5,268 nt of DNA, from NCBI GenBank assembly GCA_030602935.1, contig JAUVYU010000076.1, forward strand, positions 1-5,268. The letters are read 5' to 3'. Of this stretch, positions 4,829 through 5,268 are shown one piece after another. Position 1 is the stretch's first letter, and every line of letters starts with the position of its first letter. The position numbers were made by a program, and so were the translations under genes. This DNA comes from Candidatus Bathyarchaeota archaeon. Its GTDB lineage: Archaea > Thermoproteota > Bathyarchaeia > TCS64. The notes under the pieces were generated by a model that was not told the origin of the DNA, searched no databases, and saw only the letters and a list, made by a program, of their open reading frames with translations.

Positions 4829-5268
4829 TCACTCGGACTCAGGAGGCCATTTCTCGTCGATGTAGCCTGCGATGCCCGACGAATCCATGGGTCCCACGAT
4901 CACGTTCCAGCCTGAGGCCTCCTGGATCTCCCCGCTGAGCCGTGCAGCCCTCCCAGGAATGATGAGATTCCTGTGTTTTACCAAGTCTCCGACATTGAAC
5001 TCCTTTATCGCCTCAGCAACGGTTTCGGCAGTCATCTTCCTTCCGGCGACGGCGCTCTCAACAGAGATGCCCTCTGAGTCAACCACCACAAGGTAGCAGT
5101 CAACTTTCGCCGACTCGATGTCAGCTGCCACGGTGTAGTAGGTGAGCGCGAAGTTTGTAGTTAGGAGGACCGGCGAGTTCTCGTCCGGCTCCCCGAAGGG
5201 TATAACCTCAGATTCTACTGCGACTGGCTTCCGTGGGTCGGTGTATATGTTCTGCCTCAGGATGACTA
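4829..5268 (-). CDS. cdhE: Acetyl-CoA decarbonylase/synthase gamma subunit (corrinoid iron-sulfur protein large subunit), C-terminal part
   Basis: The frame enters from the right edge and ends with TGA at 4829-4831, giving 145 visible residues. They match the C-terminus of CdhE/AcsC: LRQNIYTDP, then ENSPVLLTTNFALTYYTVA (30-48), then YLVVVDSEGISVESA (58-72), then VKHRNLIIPG (96-105), ARLSGEIQEASGW and NVIVGPMDSSGI. This is the end of the TIM-barrel part plus the C-terminal corrinoid-binding domain. The N-terminal four-cysteine iron-sulfur domain is off the edge. In the pathway the protein carries a methyl group on cobalt from a tetrahydropterin to the A-cluster of acetyl-CoA synthase. Full-length proteins are about 450 residues, so roughly a third is visible. 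A GTG at 5131 is only an internal valine, not a start. The two cooC genes follow in the same direction, as in other ACDS or acs clusters. Confidence 0.93.
   Translation of the reverse strand, partial: VILRQNIYTDPRKPVAVESEVIPFGEPDENSPVLLTTNFALTYYTVAADIESAKVDCYLVVVDSEGISVESAVAGRKMTAETVAEAIKEFNVGDLVKHRNLIIPGRAARLSGEIQEASGWNVIVGPMDSSGIAGYIDEKWPPESE

Noticed and set aside
4829..5131. Separate 100-residue gene starting at GTG 5131
   Set aside because: The frame stays open to the right edge and the upstream residues continue the CdhE match (LRQNIYTDP and TTNFALTYYTV), so the GTG is an internal valine.

Overview
The window looks like chromosomal DNA of an uncultured anaerobic archaeon that uses the Wood-Ljungdahl pathway. 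The clues are the C-terminus of a CdhE-type corrinoid protein of acetyl-CoA decarbonylase/synthase (ACDS, CODH/ACS), two CooC-type nickel ATPases, a coenzyme F420 ligase-family protein, a TATA-box promoter, purine-rich Shine-Dalgarno sites and a substrate-binding protein held by an N-terminal membrane helix. Lineage cannot be fixed from this; a Bathyarchaeia-like, other TACK/Asgard or Euryarchaeota host is possible. All intact genes are on the minus strand.

Right half (2307-5268): one probable operon read leftward. It runs from the 3' end of cdhE (entering from the right edge), through two tandem but divergent CooC-family ATPases separated by 4 bases, to a CofE-like gene that starts with TTG. 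CdhE is the large subunit of the corrinoid iron-sulfur protein. CooC-family proteins load nickel into CODH and/or acetyl-CoA synthase, so the first three genes form a coherent maturation and catalysis unit. The CofE-like gene is the unexpected member.

Middle (1742-2306): about 565 bases with no intact gene. It is not blank. It holds a short minus-strand remnant of an iron-sulfur L-serine dehydratase (N-terminal ~50 residues with the diagnostic GPSSSHT motif) and a plus-strand tRNA 3'-end-like fragment. It also has three alternating CG tracts, two of which sit exactly where those two remnants stop, and a plus-strand oligo-T run. This reads as a rearrangement scar or a chimeric joint.

Left half (1-1741): a large family 5 (oligopeptide/dipeptide type) ABC-transporter substrate-binding protein with its own TATA promoter, whose C-terminal end lies off the left edge. 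It has an unusual stalk: membrane helix, then a heptad coiled coil encoded by 21-base tandem repeats, then an acidic DEP-repeat linker encoded by 18-base repeats. Its DNA looks more AT-rich than the cdh side.

I did not find a convincing new multi-gene system. The best leads are the remnant-and-CG-tract junction, the repeat-built stalk of the binding protein, and the CofE-like gene riding in an ACDS maturation operon.
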